Source: Byssothecium circinans (lineage: Eukaryota > Ascomycota > Dothideomycetes > Pleosporales > Massarinaceae). From it: a stretch of 64,000 nucleotides of DNA. Both the position numbers and the translations under genes were made by a program. The notes under the pieces are model-generated. The model worked only from the letters and a program-made list of their open reading frames with translations. It had not been told where the DNA came from and searched no databases. Shown here piece by piece: positions 1-12,502 of the stretch. The stretch is taken from NCBI GenBank assembly GCA_010015675.1, contig ML976981.1:1014264-1078263 (forward strand), read 5' to 3'. Every line of letters begins with the position of its first letter. Positions within the stretch are counted from its first letter, which is position 1.

Positions 1-63
1 TATCAAGTCAAAGACGGACAGAGCAGTGCAAGGAAGAGATCGCGGAACGGGGCAACATCCAGC

Positions 64-2703
64 CTAAAATATACTCCCAAGAATCACACAGCAAGCACGC
101 ACGCAGAAAGAACTTGCCACGCCCTCCCCAAACATCGACTGATACCTCCCGCAAGGCCCTTCCGCCACGCCACGCATCTCAAACGACGCGCTCGGCGACT
201 TCATGAGCCCAGCCAGTCGATCACTCCAGGCGCAAGTCCTTGTCATTGTTCGTGTGCACGCACTAGGTGATTCAGGTGAAGATACTTCAAGCCACGACGT
301 TGTTCCATTTCGCTCCTTCTGTCCCGCTTTCGCTATGCCTTTGTACGGTGTCGAGACAAGAGTCGTCAACGATTCAGATGCAGCTAGCGGGACCGACCGT
401 GGCGACGAGCTAGAAGCACCATGATTCGATAACGAAGAAGACCCGAGCCGTCGTACTGTTATTGGGGACGATGGCATAGGGTCAGTTATGGGAAGTTGTT
501 GTGTGCTTACCCTCTTGACAGTCTCGAGTGCTGCCCTGCTTCTGCCGACTCTATCGGCGATCTCATGCGATGTCACATCTAGAACCTTAGGTTGGGTTTC
601 GCTTGGTGCTTTGATGACGCCTTCGATCTGCTCCTTGATCTTTCGCAGTGTTTCTTCCAGCTGAATTTGGACAAGTTCGGGTGATAGGTTGTCGCGGTCG
701 AGGAGTGCGCGGAGAAGGAGAGCCCGCGATTCATCTTTTGCGACTTCGAGATCTCGTAACTTCTTGTTGGCGGCATCTTGGAGGGCGAGAAGCCGGTCAT
801 GTTCAGTCTGAAGAGCTTTGTTCTTCACGTCTTCTTCAACATCGGATTCTGGAAATCTGTCAGTCATGCGTCACCTGGCTAACCGAACGTGTGTCATACT
901 CTTGTTGAGCTCATTCTGTAGCTCAGCATTCTGGAGGTCCTTCTCGCGTAATCTGCGGTGTAGCTCCTGGAGTTCAGCTTCCGCAGTCTGAAGTTTCTGG
1001 TTCTGTTCAAGGAAAGGCCTGACATGATATCAGCATAATTTCCTACGCCATATGATGCATACGCACTTCTGGTTCTCCTCGTCCTTAGACGCCAGCATAT
1101 CACTCTTTAGCCCCAAGTTCTCCTGCATCTGCTTGAGCGTTTCTGTCTCCATGCTCCTCAGTCTTGCTGTCAGCACCTCAACTCTCTGCTGCAGCGCAAT
1201 CGCATCGGCGCTGACCCTCCCATCGGACGATATCTTCGCACTGCTCGCTACTTCCAAGTTATCCACGTTTTGTTCGTGTTCGAGCTCATCTTCAAGCGAG
1301 CCGCCTCGCCCACCGTGAGACTCAAGCTCTCTGATTCGGTCTTCGAGCTCGCGCTTCGCTTCTTCAGCCTTGTACTGGAATTCTTTGGTCTGCTCCAACT
1401 CCTTCATGAGCATCAGATTGTCATGCTCAAGCCGGTTCCTCTTGCCCTTCTCTTCGTAGATGGACTGCTCTGAATTGATGAGAGTCTGTATGTTTTCCTT
1501 GTTGACCTTTTCGAGCGCAGTGCACTTCTCTTCAATCTCTTCCAGGTCCTGTAGCCGCTCCTTAGCTTGTTGTAGCTCCTGACGAACAATTTCCAGACTC
1601 TTGGACTCTTTTGACAAAGACTCGATCTTCTTCTTGAGGTTCTCATTGGCCTTGGCCTTCTTCTCCAGCTCATCGCGTTCTGCTCGGACGAGCTGTAGTT
1701 GATCTCTGAGCTCCTGTTTTGCCTCGTACTCAGCCTCGAATCTCGCAGCCCGCTTCTTCAAGCTCTCGATAACGTCCTTCGCATTGGCATGATCCGTCTC
1801 AAGCCTATCGATGTATTGGCGTTCGCGGAGCAAATCGTTGCGTAACCGCTCGACCTCGTCCGACGCAGCCCCTTTCGCCCCTCGATCATCCAGATGCAGC
1901 CTCGCCTCTACCAGCTCCTCTTCCAGTTGTGAGATCCTCCCCTTGCTCTTCTCCACATCGCCCTGCAACTTGGTGACCTGGGCCCTCAGTGCATTCCGGT
2001 CTTTGTTCGCTTCGAAAAGCTGCGCTTCCTGCTCCAGATCGTTGTCTCTCCCGATGGCCGACGCAGTACCCGATACTGCTCTTTGAGGCGTCCTATACCC
2101 TGAGAGGTTCGGTTCAGCCGTCAATTCCTTCTCCACGCCCAACTCGGCCATCCGCTTGTCCAGCTCCAGCAGATCCTGTATGCCACCCCCAATCACATTC
2201 GCCGACTCGCCCAATCCCGCCATGACACCCAGCATGCGCTCTCCGCTCTTTGGGCTTGTGCACGCGGCCACTAGGACCGCCATGGTCAGCTTCGCCGTGA
2301 GCATCATCGACCCGTCTCTCGCACCCGTCTTCAGGTCTGGTATCATGCGCTTGCTAAGCACAGGCAGCTTCTCGCACTCTTCGCGGAGGTAGGTAGATAC
2401 GGCGCGCTCGATGTGTTTCAAGTTCTGCCATTTGGGGATCCAGCTGTCGGTAATGGAGCGGCGGCGGTCGGCGCCTTCTTCGAGGTTGGGGAGGGAATCG
2501 TTGAAATAGTTCGGGTCGACGTCGTTGAGGATCTGCCAGAGGATCTGGCCGTCTTCGAGCTGGTTCCATGCTGTGACTCTGCCAGGGAGGTCGAACGTGT
2601 TCACCTACTCAAGTCCGTGATTAGCCTTGCTTGCCCCGGTAGCAAGAAGAACGCATACCCAGTCCAGCAGAGCCTTCAGCAGGTCCGGCTTGAAGTCATC
2701 CAT
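64..2703 (-). CDS. hookA: Hook-family dynein/endosome adaptor
   Basis: Hook proteins link dynein to early endosomes along microtubules. Exons on the minus strand: 2703..2659, 2604..1067, 1018..900 and 848..64, with introns of 54, 48 and 51 nt that keep the frame. The start MDDFKPDLLKALLDW followed by VNTFDLPGRVTAWNQ is the Hook N-terminal (calponin-like) domain, about residues 1-165. Residues about 190-600 are almost continuous heptad coiled coil rich in E, K, L and R. The C-terminus is uncertain. Read through to 64 the protein is about 828 aa. A GTAAGC donor at 510 with an AACAG acceptor ending at 456 would instead end the protein at 384 (about 703 aa), closer to the roughly 700-740 aa usual for Hook proteins. 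Assignment is by family resemblance; the adaptor role is known for the family. Confidence 0.85.
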
Positions 2704-3461
2704 GTCTCTATCGCGGGGCCTCTTCACGTCAGGCCCACGACCCGCGTGCACTCGGTGTTATTCGTCCTATTGATTTCGTGACTGTGTCTGTAATCGGAAT
2801 TTGGGTTGAGCGGCATGTAGGCATTATTGTTCATGGGCGCTGGCAATCTCAGAGAAAAAGCTGCTCTCGATGCTCGGGGGCCGCTTCGACGCGACTGATG
2901 CTCGGTAGTGGAGTCAGGCTAGGCGGACTTCCTCGACGCCTTGCGCCTTCCACATGCAGGGTCTCGGAAGGTCTTTCCGACAGGAGATACCGCGAAAAAG
3001 AGAGAGAGAGAAAGACACGGTACAATGTGGGAGAGTGAAGATGCAGTGGGGAGCTATTCAGATGCCGCGCATGAACTTGCAGTGCGCTGAAACAACCGCG
3101 TCTTTTGCCTCGAGAATTGGCGCATGTACGTCATTAAATTGCAAGCTTCACGGAGTGATGATTGATGGAAGTGAAGAGATAGCAATAGGTTAATAATGCG
3201 GACCAGAACGCGAATTCATCTGTCCTTGTAGCCATACAGACTATCCGTCCTTATTCCAAGCTTATTCCGAGCGAGAGCTCGAGCTTTTGAAATCATGAAG
3301 TCATCCCGAGCATCCAGTATCCAACATCCCATGCGCCAAAAAGCTATCCAACTCCAAGCCATCCTTGCAACAAAGTAGTGGTGGTGTGACGGTGACGGTC
3401 GTTCGAATCGATCCTTGTACAAGCGCCTCAACGTTCCTCCACATCCTATCCCCCCTCAAGA
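2704..3461. other. intergenic: hook promoter side and I9 3' flank
   Basis: No convincing gene. It holds the upstream region of the Hook gene, with a purine-rich GAGA stretch near 3000-3015, and the 3' flank of the small inhibitor gene. Short open frames here lack family resemblance. Confidence 0.5.
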
Positions 3462-3871
3462 TCAGAAGATCCCAGCTTTCTTCTCTCCCTGTGTAGTCAC
3501 AACGCCGTCGCTTTCAATCAGCGCTGGGAACTCTGCGCTCAGTGTCTGAATAGTCTCCATGGCGCTCTTTGGGAGCTCTGCGGCGAAGCCCTTGATGATG
3601 TCTGTAGTATCCACGTTAGCTTTCCATTTCATACACGCAGTCTGCCTCTTCCTCCCTAAAATCAAGCTCCTATCCGAGGTTGCACAGGTGACCTACTGTA
3701 CTCATGAGTGATCTTGCCCTTGGCCGCAACAACCTGATCCTTTGCGCTCTGCAGCAGCGAGTCCGGCGCCTCCTTCGGGAACGAGATGATGACGCTGTGC
3801 ATCGGCGCAACAGCCAGGGTCGTCATAGCGAAGAGCGCAGCGACGATGAGGGAGAAGAGTGTGAAGCGCAT
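3462..3871 (-). CDS. small secreted inhibitor I9 domain protein
   Basis: Two exons, 3871..3697 and 3601..3462, joined by a 95-nt GT..AG intron, give 104 aa. The N-terminus (MRFTLFSLIVAALFAMTTLA) is a clear signal peptide. The mature part has the peptidase-inhibitor I9 (subtilisin propeptide-like) pattern: SVIISFP near the start, a central ITHEY and IIKGFAAELP, then an LSAEFPALIESDGVV stretch. Fungal members resemble yeast proteinase B inhibitor Pbi2 but with a secretion signal. Likely role: inhibitor or chaperone of a subtilisin-type protease in the secretory route or outside the cell. The partner is not visible here. Stop is TGA. Confidence 0.8.
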
Positions 3872-5046
3872 AACGGTAGTCTCCGCAAGTCGTGAAGGTG
3901 GTAGTAGGCGGCCCAAAGCGATATCTTTATTCGCAGGCGTTCGAGGAGTGACGCTCGTCCGATAAGCCACAGCAGTTAGCTTGCGTGATGTGATGGCGGG
4001 GCAATCAATCGCGTTATTCGGGCGGGTTGGTGCGAAGGGGAAGGTCGGTGGGAGTGGTGCTGGTGCCTGGGTTATAACAGGTGGGTGAACTGGATTGCGG
4101 AATGCCCTTCTCTTTTGGGGCAGGTGGCGACCCACCTTCCCAGGGTTGACAAGGTCGTCCCGGGTCACAACGAAACGAGTCCCATTCGCCAGCGCACCCA
4201 AAGGCACACCACCACAATAAGACAGGACGTTTTGCAACACCCTGTTCAACCGAGGTCATGCAATGTTAGGCGTTCGACACGTAACCGTAGCAATCCCGCC
4301 ATTAACATCACTTGCCAGGCACAAAGACAGCACGCTTATCAATACAAGTTCATCCATTCCAGCTGTGAGTGACCATCTATCTACTCACCACAAACCCACA
4401 AGTTTGCGCTTTCGATTCGCTACGTGTCCAAGTCAGCCCGAGATGAAGTCGGGCAAGACCATTGACCGATGCGAAGACAAGTCGTTTCCTCCGCTGAAAA
4501 TAACGTGTTCATGCAGCCATCCATCGCCGAGCCATGAAACCAAACCAAGGAAAAAGGGAAGAAAAGCAGTCGCGCCGTCCTTGCGCTGCCGTGGAAATAA
4601 TGCTAGGGATCGGGTTCGGTATCGATTTTGAAGAATAAGACAGGGATGGGAAAGGGGCTGTGATATGTGTAGCAATGTTACAGGGAACGCAAGGGGTAAA
4701 GATGACGGCAACCATCAGGTGCCGAAGAATAGGCCCAAGCTCCGATGAGATGCTCTCGCAAGGTACTTATACAAAGACGGCTCTTCGATCCAAGTGACTG
4801 AGAAGGCGAGCAAAAGCTCAGGGAAATGGCTCTGCTTGGCTCAAGCAAGATCCTGAAAGTAATGAAATCGCACCGAGTGCGTTGACGCCATGCGTAGATT
4901 GACAACTGGGCAGCATCTTGGTTGCAGTGTGGACCAGCTTTTCAAATTTTCGTTCCAACTTTTCGTCGGTGAAGCATGGGTGAACGACCGGGCAAAGCGA
5001 GAGCGGCCGTAAGTCGTGGAATCGTTACGTCGTCAAACATCAGCTT
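3872..5046. other. intergenic, I9 promoter and Pumilio 3' flank
   Basis: About 1.2 kb with no supportable gene. Open frames on both strands here lack recognisable domains. It contains the upstream region of the I9-domain gene and the 3' flank of the Pumilio gene. Confidence 0.5.
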
Positions 5047-8000
5047 TTAGAAGAAGTTGCCGCCGTGAGCCGATGCACCGCCATACGGTTGATAAGCTTG
5101 AGGGCTCTGGTTCACAGAGTTCTGCAAGTGGCTGGGCAACGGAGGGTTGCTCATGCGGTGCGGTTGCGGAGAGGCAATGTTCGGGCCATACGAGGCAGCG
5201 TTGGTGTACATGGGAGGGACGGAGTAGCCCGTGGAGCCAGCATAGCTAGAGCCCTGCTCAGAAGGCTGGGTCGTGGGAGTACCATGACCCGAGCCGCGAC
5301 CGGTAAATTGATTGAGGCGAGTCTCGCGCTCCTGGACCTTGCTCTGAATACGACGACCATAGGGAGTCTGGCGGATGCCAGGCAAGATCGGACGCATAGC
5401 CTCGATGAGGTGCATGCACAAATCAGCCGGAGCGAACTCAAGGGCCGTCTGAATGACGTAGTTGCCATACGAGTCGCGCATAAGCTTCTCCAGCTCGTTC
5501 GGGTCCATGAGCTCCTCAATCATCATACCCTTGGTAGGCGGGTCGGCGCAGCGCATACACTTCTCGATAACGTTCGAGCTGAACTTCTGCTTGGAGAGCT
5601 CAGCGATCTTGCCCTGGAATCCGTGGCACATGGGGGTTGTGAAGCTCGGATCGTTGAGGTCGAGAATGTACTGGACAACGTAGTTGCCAAAGGGGTCTTG
5701 AACAAGCTGAAAGCTGTTGGCCGTGATCTGGCGAACAAGCTGGACCTTTTGGAAGCCGGAAGCATGGTCAATGCAACGCTGGAGGACGCAGCAGCCGTGG
5801 CGGTGGGTGCCGACAATGACACAGTTCTGACCAACAGCATCGAAGATGAATTGGGCGTCCTCAGCCTTGAGGTGGTTCAAGCACTTCTGAATGACATGGT
5901 TGCCGTTGAGATCTTGGATGAGATCGACAACCTGGTCCTGCAGCGCATTCATAATCATGGAGATCTAGAAGAGTCAGTCGATGCATTTTAAACGGAAAGG
6001 CTGGGCTGCATACCTGCTCAGGGGTAGAGATGAACTCAATCATCTTCTGAAGAGCGCGAGTACCATGCTGGTTGAGGGCGATGGAGACCAAAGAAGACGC
6101 AGCGTTGTGGACAAGGGTGTTCCGCTGCGCATCGTTGGTGTACTCAAGTAGCTTCTGGCAGAGATAGTTGCCGAACGGATCTGAGAAAGTCAGTACCAAG
6201 GTAGCAGTAATAGCAATGACAATGAAAACATACCAGTCATGAGCTCAACCACGTGCGGTGCAGTCTCATCGAAGATGATTTGCAAGTACTCCTGGTTGCG
6301 CTCCTCGAGCTTCTTCTGCAAGAAGCGGCAACCGTGCTGATCCTTGCATAGAGAGTAGATCTCGTGACGCGGCATGGTCTTCAGATCGTAGTTGACGAAG
6401 CGGTTAGCATCTGTAAAGGCGTTAGTAGGTATCGAAAAAAAAAATTTAATGGGAGTACATACCGCTCTGCATGCGGCGGCTCTGGATGACACGAGCCTGG
6501 CTGTCCTGCACACGTCCGTTGGGGCCATAGGCGGTGTATGGGCTGCCATAGTAGGCAGGCATTCCGCTCTGAGGAGAGTATATGCCGTTGGGATTGAAGG
6601 CCGGGGGAGGAGCGCCCATAGACATGTTGCCCATAGCATTGTTGAGCATGGACATGCCATAGCCGTAGTATGAGTTGGAGTTGCCAGGTGAGGTGGTGTA
6701 CTGCGACATGGTGGGAGAGCCAATGGTAGCGGCAACCGATCCATTTGCAGAGGCAGCTGAGGTCATTGAAGGGCCAAAGGGAGCAGCGCTCGCATGGAGG
6801 CCAGACTGCATCGGACGGTATTCCTGACCGTTGGACAACTCGCGGCTGTGGCGGTTGTTGACGGAGTTGGGCGGAATGCGGCCGAGATTGGCGTTGTGAT
6901 TGTGGAGATGCTGCTCCGCGTGGGTGTTGTAACCATTGCTGTTGGCGCCATCACCGTTCTTCAACGTCAGGACATCATTGCTGGAGTACGACTGTTGCAG
7001 CTTCGGCATGCCATTCGAGGGGCTGGCATGGAAGCTGGACCGCTTGTTTCCGGGACCCAGCGGGCTCATCACGGCAAATTCGACGGAACGACGGTTTCCA
7101 TTCATCTTGGTGGGCGGGGTCTGCACGGTATTGTTGGCCTGAGCAACGTCATACTCATCTACCTGCGAAGCCTTGCGGAACGTGTTAGTAGGGAGCGATT
7201 GCTGTGCGTGACGATGACGGTGACCAGGCCAGCCATTGGACTGGGCGTCCGGGCCGGGCGACTGGGAAAGAGCAAGATCAAGTGCAGCAGAGGAAGCAGA
7301 TAACTCCATGCCATTGCCGTTTGCGCTACGACGTACCAAGATAGGGAACTTGTCGTCTGTAGTGTTCATCTGGAGATAAGACTTGACGTCTGGGGAGGCA
7401 GCCGGGTTCTGCTGGCCCTCTTCGTCACCAAACAGATACGCGTGGGTGTTGATTGAACCAAGAACTTCCTGGAGGTCCGGGAGCTCACCAAACTTGGCAG
7501 TGGGCATCGACATGCGATTAAGGCTGTTGACAGTTAGTTTGTGGTCTGCAGGATAGTTTGACGCGAAGGAATGCAAGTGAGCGCATGCGCTAGTGTGGGG
7601 TTTGTGTAACACAAAGCGCGAGGTAAACTAAAGGTCAGGTGACATACCTCCTGTACTGCGTGGGGCCCACGAACTCATCGTGATCCACCTCATCGCCGTC
7701 CTCGTCGGAGTTGCGGCGGGAGCCTGGGACAGACTTGGAGGGCAAGAAGCTCCCATTGGCAGGGGCCGAGGGCGGTGAGGTAAGCTGCGTGCCCGAGCGG
7801 TTGCTACGCGGAGTCGACAAGCCAGTGATGCTCGACATGCTGAAGCGGTTGGGGCGCGACAGCGAAGTGGGGAAGCCGTTGCTGTTGTTGCTGTACTCCG
7901 GCGGAGTGGTCGGCTGGCTGTGCTTGCCGTAGCCGATGTCGGTGGAGAGGTGATTGATCTCTTCTTCGTTGCGGCGGGACTGTAAATCAATGAGTTCCAT

Positions 8001-8838
8001 CTCTGCCTCGAATCGGCGCCGCTGCTCTTTCAGATACTCGTACTCAAGTCTCTTTTTCTCGAGCTGGCAAGCAGTCAGCAAAGCAAGCTCGCCAGTGGTC
8101 AGACGCGCTGGCGGGTATGTTGTAGAAATGAGAGGGTTACAGAGGTAGTGGTAGCAATAGACAGAGAGCCGGGCGGAGAGAATAGAAGAGGAGATGAGGC
8201 CGTTGACAAGAGAGAGGGAGGGGGGGCTCATATATAGTCGTCGGGGAGACGCTACAGCGCAATCTTACTTTGCCCAAATCAAAACAGCAGTGACGTAGAC
8301 AATGGCAGAAAGACGTGGTGAAGGTAACTTACCACCTGAAGCTTATGAAACGTCTAGAGAGCTGTCAGTCCAATTGCTCGTCACCCTCACTTGGGACACC
8401 AGGTGAAGGCAGAAGGCGCGCGGATCTTGCTGCCGGGGCAAACACAGACGGACTTCACCCCAATAGACCATGGCGACTGAAGGGGACAGTCTCGACAGTA
8501 CAATAGGAGTGAAGTCGACGCTTGTGTCTCGCCAGGCTCGCTCTCTCGCGCTCGTCTTTCTTCGCCCGGTGAAGACTTGGACGTACCGCAGTTGTGAATT
8601 CGGCCGGCTCAGCCGCCTGTCTGCGCTGCTGCCCAATTGGCGACAGTGGTGTGCTCAAGGTAGGAATGTTGTTGGTGGTGAAGCGCCTGTGGAGCTGACC
8701 GCGGGCGTCGCTGGAAGAAGAGGAGGATTCATGGGTCATGCCAATGGTGCGCAACGGACTCGCAAGCGGAGCGAACGACGACTCTTCACGCGGCGACTTG
8801 AGGCCGCCGCGGTCTCCCATGCTGGCAGAGAAGGCCAT
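5047..8838 (-). CDS. Pumilio (PUF) RNA-binding protein, Puf4/Mpt5-like
   Basis: Seven exons: 8838..8587, 8353..8333, 8063..7648, 7523..6463, 6410..6234, 6180..6014 and 5964..5047. All phases agree, giving 1003 aa. PUF proteins bind UGUA-type motifs in 3' UTRs and repress or destabilise mRNAs. The long N-terminal half is low complexity (S, N, P, G), with a charged coiled stretch LEKKRLEYEYLKEQRRRFEAE near residue 92. The Pumilio homology domain starts near residue 584 and shows repeat cores such as DQHGCRFLQ, DPFGNYLCQ, NQHGTRALQ, NGNHVIQKCL, HRHGCCVLQ, DPFGNYVVQ and SYGNYVIQ. The C-terminal 100 residues are rich in Q, P, G, S and Y. The 233-nt first intron and 269-nt second intron flank a 21-nt microexon. 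Which yeast PUF paralogue is closest cannot be settled by eye. Confidence 0.92.
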
Positions 8839-11242
8839 TTTTTTTGCTAGAAATACACTGCACGTCTGGTCAGCGCCCATTTTCTTCTCTCGCGCCTGGC
8901 GTATGTGGGGTCGGGTCGGGGGGTTGGGCGGTGAGGCAGAGCAGAGCGGCTCCTTCGCCCTGCCGCCGCAATGCTCAAGCTTCCGGGAAATGTACAGAGC
9001 GCGGTGGAGTGTTGGATACGCACACGGTAGATGTTACACAGGGCGGGCGCCCTCGTCGGCCGTGGTGGTGCAGTCAGAGGAGGTTCAATGTCGCGACGGT
9101 CGGGAGGGAAGGGTGGAGTGGAGTGGAGGTTGTTGGATCAAGCGCGGCGGCAGATGGGATGGGCCAACGAGAGGTCCGTGACGGCACCGACCTGGACTTC
9201 ACTCCAGGACTCTTGACTCTTGAGCTTGAAAAGACCGACTGGGAACGCTAGGAAATGTACAGCACAACGGCGTGGCCACCTCTGTGCGCGCGGAAATTCA
9301 GACACGGTATTCGTACAGTGCGGCGATAGTGAGCGACAGTTCGTTCGGACCCTGACCGACGTCTCTCTTAAACGAAAGCTACCTATGCACCTGGGCACCA
9401 CCTGCATCCGACTAGTCGAGTCTAGAGAGACGGCGACGGCATTCCGCAGTACATTACTACATAGTACATGGTATTCTCCACCAAGCGCCGGCCGGACAGG
9501 CACGCGCGGCATCGCAGCGACGATGGATGCGTACTGCGCATTCTACCGATGTATCTACTGATTCTAGTCTCGTCTCGACTCTCGCCGTTCCGTTTCCCAG
9601 CGTGATGCCTCCGTGGCGCCCCGCCAGCACGCATAAAGTGAGGCCAGGTTCGGCCCTCACGACGTCTTTGACAGCGCCGACAGCGGCCAGCCCATGTACT
9701 GCCAGACTGTACAGTGTACACTGTCGAGTCCACCGGCCTTGAACGTCATCCCGCGCAGCATTGGACACGCAGAGAAGCCGCAGATTCCTTCCAATTGCTG
9801 CCTGCAGATCTGCACGTCTGGCCATGCGCAAGACAAGGAGTGCTCGCCCGTTGCCCGTCCACGGCCGTGGCAGAAAGCCGATGCATCAATGTGGCAGCGA
9901 GATGGCCGAGTTGGAGAATATTGGAAGCCCAAGTGGTCCCTCGAGTGCCGCGCCGACACCAAAATCGCGTGATGCTCGCTACATTGGCCTCCATGCTGCT
10001 CTTCTCAGGCGGTTGCGGTGGGCTCGACGTGATGAAGTGCTGCACAGTGATTGATGGCTGGCCTGCGGTCTAGAAAACGTGTGATGGCTCACCGCCGGTT
10101 GAAACGACAGATGCTAACCTGCCCCAGCGTAGCTCCGCGGCTATCGATAAAGGACAGGCCGTTTCAGAGTTGCAACCTGCCCGCCACGCCAGCCAGCATT
10201 CCCCGCACTTCCAATCGTCCGCCGAGCCCGACGTGGGGTGTTGAGACGGCCGTGAGAAGGGAGGGCCTCTTCCATCTTTCGTGCCCGGCGAGAAGCACCT
10301 CAGCACAAAATTCAAATCTGAACAGCCGCGGCACTGTGCACCTACGAGCATTGAAATTGATGGGAAGTTGCATCTCGCTCTCTCTTCCCCTTTACAGTAC
10401 TGCATACATGCATCACAGCTACCCCTCCATACCCCGCCTTGACCTCGCCTCACCTCTTATCTTACCCCATCCCGGTCTATACATTCTACATCCGAGGACG
10501 TTTGGAGTGTCCACGTCTGCCCAAGTCACTGCTGCTGCAATTCCTTCGGCTCAATTGAGCATCTTCTGCATGCAGACAAATTCCACGGCCCTATACTGTA
10601 GCCCACCTCCCAATTGCCCCATCCCACTGGCGGGCCATGCTGTCTAGTTATGCACAGGGGCGCTCGGGAACTAACTATGCACCCTCCCCGTGACAGCGCA
10701 TACCTACAGGCGTTCGCTGGGGCCGCCGTCCTCGAGAGAAGTCCTGCTACTTCCTCGAGGGTGAGTTGGCACCCAATGTGCCAGCAGGGTAAGAGTCATA
10801 GTTTGAACCTCTACTTTGGGACCGCAGAGCTAGCTATTGCTGATCAATGTGGTAGCTCGACATTGGTCCCACACGGGTACAACTGACTCATTGAAAGCTG
10901 GGGGCGCCAAGTCTATCCATCTGTTCAGCGCTTTGCAACGGTAGCCAATATGCTTTGCACTGATTCCGATGACGTCCCAATTCGGCGATGCATCCGCATC
11001 TTTTCAAGTGGCAATCCTGAGTTTGGGCAGTGGCGTCAAGTCAACTGGTGAAGAGCGATCTTGACATGGCAATTGAAAAGGGTAGTATCCTTTGTTTAGC
11101 CTGCGAGCGTTGCAAAACTTTCGCTCCACGTACATACAGTACGCTACCCATACACTCATCATTACCCGTGCTTTCATTAAGACCCAGCAGCTACACCATA
11201 TTTTTACCCAAGACTTTCGTTCTATCCGCCGTTCGACTGATC
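8839..11242. other. 2.4-kb gene-free stretch
   Basis: No gene supported on either strand. Open frames overlap one another, lack domains and have no splice pattern that links them. The part next to 8838 is the likely long leader and promoter of the Pumilio gene; the rest is unassigned. A short palindromic stretch of TGTACA-type units lies near 9710-9722. Confidence 0.5.
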
Positions 11243-12502
11243 ATGGCTGATGAGACCCCGAACGAGCCGCGCGTCCCTGAGGACTCGACCGATCAACTTA
11301 TGACAGACGACTCAAATATGGACAAGCAGCAAGCCCCCGAGGACTCCACCGATCAACTTATGACGGACGTCTCAGATGAGAACCAAGTCCGAAACAAAAC
11401 GGTGAAGGAACACCAAAATCCTCCAAACGGCCTGGGTGACCTTCAATGGCCCCGGAATAACAAACAACCCCTCTCGCCGGAGAGGAAATACTTGGATCGC
11501 CTCAGGGACATGCAAACCGTCCTAACCTTCTCCTACAATCACATCAACATCCTAGAGGCCACCGTGGAACAAGCCATCACGACAATAGTCTCATTATTTG
11601 CCTTGGATTCACGGTTCGAACGGCTGATAGAGGCACCTCCCCACTTCACCGACCCACTGTGTCGAGCACAATATGAGAGGATGCTGTTGTACAAGCTGAA
11701 ATTGGACAAGCTGTATGTGAAAAATGTCGACATACATCACATGAGGCAGAACAAGGCCCTCAAGATCCCACCGTGGAATCCTCAGGGCATTCCTAAATCC
11801 TCTGGTATCAGCTTGGCCAAGGTCCCGACCAACTTGCCTCCAAATCATCAGGGCGACCCTATATCCCCCGGTACCAGCGTGGCAAAGGTACCGTCCACAT
11901 TGCTTCCAGATATTCAGCGCCCAATTGATTCGTCCGGCGTCAACGCTGGGGGGTAGCACCCACCAGCAAAGAAAACTTCATCCCTCAGCCTCGCTCGAAT
12001 TCAAACAGACAGCATCCTGAGCAACGACCAAATCCGATTTATCAATGAACGGTTGCCAGATGGCGCAACCTGTCACATACGGAAGAACCACAGGGGCGCA
12101 ATCACCTTCAAACATGTTTACAGCAATTTCGAGAATGTAGACAACGCACCGGCGGAGGAATATGGCCGTTTGCCCAACGCATGCGAACTCAAGGGCTGCG
12201 ATGCAGGGTGTCCGCTAAAGATGGGCAATGTGAAGGCGAAGCAAGAGTGGAGGGACAGGATGTGGAGGACGGGAACGCTGCATCGTGAGGAGGGGAATCG
12301 GAAGCGTGATGCCGGCGACGCTCTCTTGCATTTGCACACAGGGCACATGGGGGCTCGGGGCCTAGAGCAAGGCAGTGATCGGGAGGAGGGACGACAAAAT
12401 CCCATGGGTTTGCCGTCGGTTTCACGCACGCTCGGGAGTGCTCAGAAGAAAGAAGGACGGGAGGAGGATGATCGGAAAAACGAGCAAGACGAAGAGCTGT
12501 AG
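11243..12502 (+). pseudogene. unrecognised protein gene with in-frame TAG
   Basis: One frame is open from ATG 11243 to TAG 12502 apart from a single TAG at 11954-11956. If the TAG is bypassed, the product is about 419 aa. Early residues contain a 20-residue tandem unit beginning PEDSTDQLMTD (11276-11335, repeated 11336-11395). The middle is predicted helical (KYLDRLRDMQTVLTFSYNH), and the region after the TAG holds a cysteine cluster ending CELKGCDAGCP, then a highly charged tail. I recognise no family. A 36-nt GT..AG segment (11953-11988) would remove the TAG and keep the frame, but it is shorter than every other intron here and has no clear branch point. It is therefore either a very short intron or a nonsense mutation. 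Confidence 0.5.
11276..11395 (+). repeat. 60-bp tandem duplication inside coding frame
   Basis: Two adjacent 60-bp units, 11276-11335 and 11336-11395, both encode PEDSTDQLMTD followed by diverged residues. Only the first half of the unit is well conserved. Confidence 0.75.

Noticed and set aside
3380..3410. tRNA B-box-like GTTCGAATC
   Set aside because: No matching A-box or cloverleaf could be drawn around it.
8844..10650. Several 100-200 codon open frames on both strands
   Set aside because: Mutually overlapping, compositionally biased, with no domains and no splice links; chance frames in GC-rich DNA.
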